From Rickettsia typhi (GTDB lineage: Bacteria; Pseudomonadota; Alphaproteobacteria; Rickettsiales; UBA1997): a stretch of DNA of 6,964 nt. The position numbers and the translations under genes were made by a program. The stretch covers positions 1 to 6,964 of the forward strand of contig CAMDMO010000078.1 in NCBI GenBank assembly GCA_945902255.1, read 5' to 3'. Every line of letters begins with the position of its first letter. Position 1 is the stretch's first letter. Positions 6,285 through 6,964 of this stretch are shown piece by piece. The notes beneath the pieces were generated by a model. That model had not been told where the DNA came from, made no database searches, and saw only the letters and a list, made by a program, of their open reading frames with translations.

Positions 6285-6890
6285 TTATTGAGCTTTTGCT
6301 TTGTCAGATCTTTCTTTTTCAAGTTCTTCGAATATTTCTTTAGAAGCCTCTTGGCTTTTATTAATATTTTCGCGACCAATTTTTGATTTTACTAAACTAG
6401 CTTCAAAAGTTTTTTGACTGCTTGCTAAAAATTTACTATAATCTTCATTTCTTAAAACCATGTGAACATAAAGATTTCCATCCTTAGCTTGGAAAATATT
6501 CAATCTTTTTACGCCAGAAAGTGGTAAGTTTTTTACTACTTCTTTAGTTGCTTGTGCAAAAAATTCTTCAACATCGTCATTTTCATTAACTTTCGCTGAT
6601 CTTAGAGAATCTTTAGTTACGCGACTTATTTCTGATTGAATTGTAGCGGCGATGTTGGCTTTTGCATCAAGCTCTGCTTTTGGTAATTGAAATTTAATTC
6701 CACCTTTTGAAGGGCTGGCAATTCCAACTGCAGCAACGCCATCAGCAACTGATGGATCTAAAACCCAAGCTGGCAAATCAGCTAAATCTCCTTTAGAGCC
6801 CTGAGCTGGTGCGTTAGGATTCTTTTTAGCACAAGCAAAAGAAAAAGATAAAAGTGCGATTGATAAAATTAAAGTTAATTTATTTTTCAT
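6285..6890 (-). CDS. LPP20-like lipoprotein, first gene of the operon
   Basis: The 201-residue precursor has a signal peptide (about 1-19) ending SFAC; Cys20 is the likely lipidation site although Ser-Phe at -3/-2 is off-consensus. A short Pro/Asn/Gly linker leads to an LPP20-type domain (about 38-150): LPAWVLDP (39-46), GVAAVGIA (51-58), then a helix LPKAELDAKANIAATIQSEI with the alternating Ala pattern typical of the family, and NLYVHMVL (139-146) as the closing strand. Residues about 155-201 are a charged helical tail that could form a coiled coil. LPP20 is known as an outer-membrane lipoprotein of Helicobacter, and the fold recurs in FlgT-like flagellar proteins; the function here is unknown. 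It follows a candidate promoter and lies 12 nt ahead of the small lipoprotein gene. Confidence 0.8.
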   Translation of the reverse strand: MKNKLTLILSIALLSFSFACAKKNPNAPAQGSKGDLADLPAWVLDPSVADGVAAVGIASPSKGGIKFQLPKAELDAKANIAATIQSEISRVTKDSLRSAKVNENDDVEEFFAQATKEVVKNLPLSGVKRLNIFQAKDGNLYVHMVLRNEDYSKFLASSQKTFEASLVKSKIGRENINKSQEASKEIFEELEKERSDKAKAQ

Positions 6891-6931
6891 ATTTTTGTCT
6901 TAAGTTGAAATGGTATTTGGTATAAAGTTTA

Positions 6932-6961
6932 ATTATAAGAGTGTTTAAATTCCATACCCAA
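6932..6961 (-). promoter_or_regulatory. Candidate promoter of the eight-gene operon
   Basis: On the - strand a perfect TATAAT (6937 to 6932) stands 18 nt downstream of TTGGGT (6961 to 6956), which shares only TTG with the consensus -35. Transcription would begin near 6925, leaving a leader of about 35 nt before the ATG at 6888-6890. It is the only good -10 upstream of the first gene in view, but A+T-rich DNA yields such hexamers by chance, and the window ends just beyond it. Confidence 0.45.
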
Positions 6962-6964
6962 GAA

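Overview
The window is A+T-rich (roughly one-third G+C by eye) and reads as a bacterial chromosome segment, most likely an alphaproteobacterium of the host-associated, low-GC kind (Rickettsiales- or Holosporales-like). The pointers are a HAD class IIA hydrolase of the alphaproteobacterial DxWG type, a TrmH/RlmB-type rRNA methyltransferase with a basic N-terminal extension, Lys/Glu/Asn/Ile-rich proteins, and a nearby IS element. The taxonomic placement is inference.

Left edge (1-439, + strand): the last 36 codons of a DDE/rve-type transposase, then about 145 nt of IS end carrying a degenerate array of 19-20-nt direct repeats that runs to a probable IS terminus ending in ACA near 257. The first host DNA after it carries a near-consensus promoter (TTGACA-17-TAGAAT) and a tRNA-Ile(GAT) gene with encoded CCA. 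The final A of that CCA directly abuts the stop codon of the convergent nadK gene, with no base between.

Rest of the window (440-6890, - strand): eight genes packed into one apparent operon, transcribed right to left from a candidate promoter near 6932-6961. In transcription order they are an LPP20-like lipoprotein, a 53-residue small lipoprotein at 6111-6272, a second LPP20-like envelope protein with a coiled coil, a CsgG-like lipoprotein with an extra C-terminal domain, a HAD class IIA hydrolase, a membrane-anchored PpiC/SurA-like prolyl isomerase with a long charged tail, an RlmB/TrmH 2'-O-methyltransferase, and NAD kinase. Junctions are 12, 2 and 5 nt gaps, a 1-nt overlap (TAATG), a 4-nt overlap (ATGA), a 71-nt overlap and a 1-nt gap. 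This implies co-transcription and translational coupling; most starts lack a clear Shine-Dalgarno.

The first half of the operon looks like an envelope module: four exported proteins, at least three with recognisable lipidation cysteines, whose domains (LPP20, LPP20, CsgG plus C-terminal domain) recall the three-domain layout of the Vibrio flagellar H-ring protein FlgT and the LPP20/CsgG/LpoB lipoprotein families. The periplasm-facing PpiC chaperone could help fold them. The distal genes are housekeeping (rRNA modification, NADP supply). The other standout is a perfect 16-bp inverted repeat buried in the 5' coding part of rlmB, just past the ppiC stop codon.
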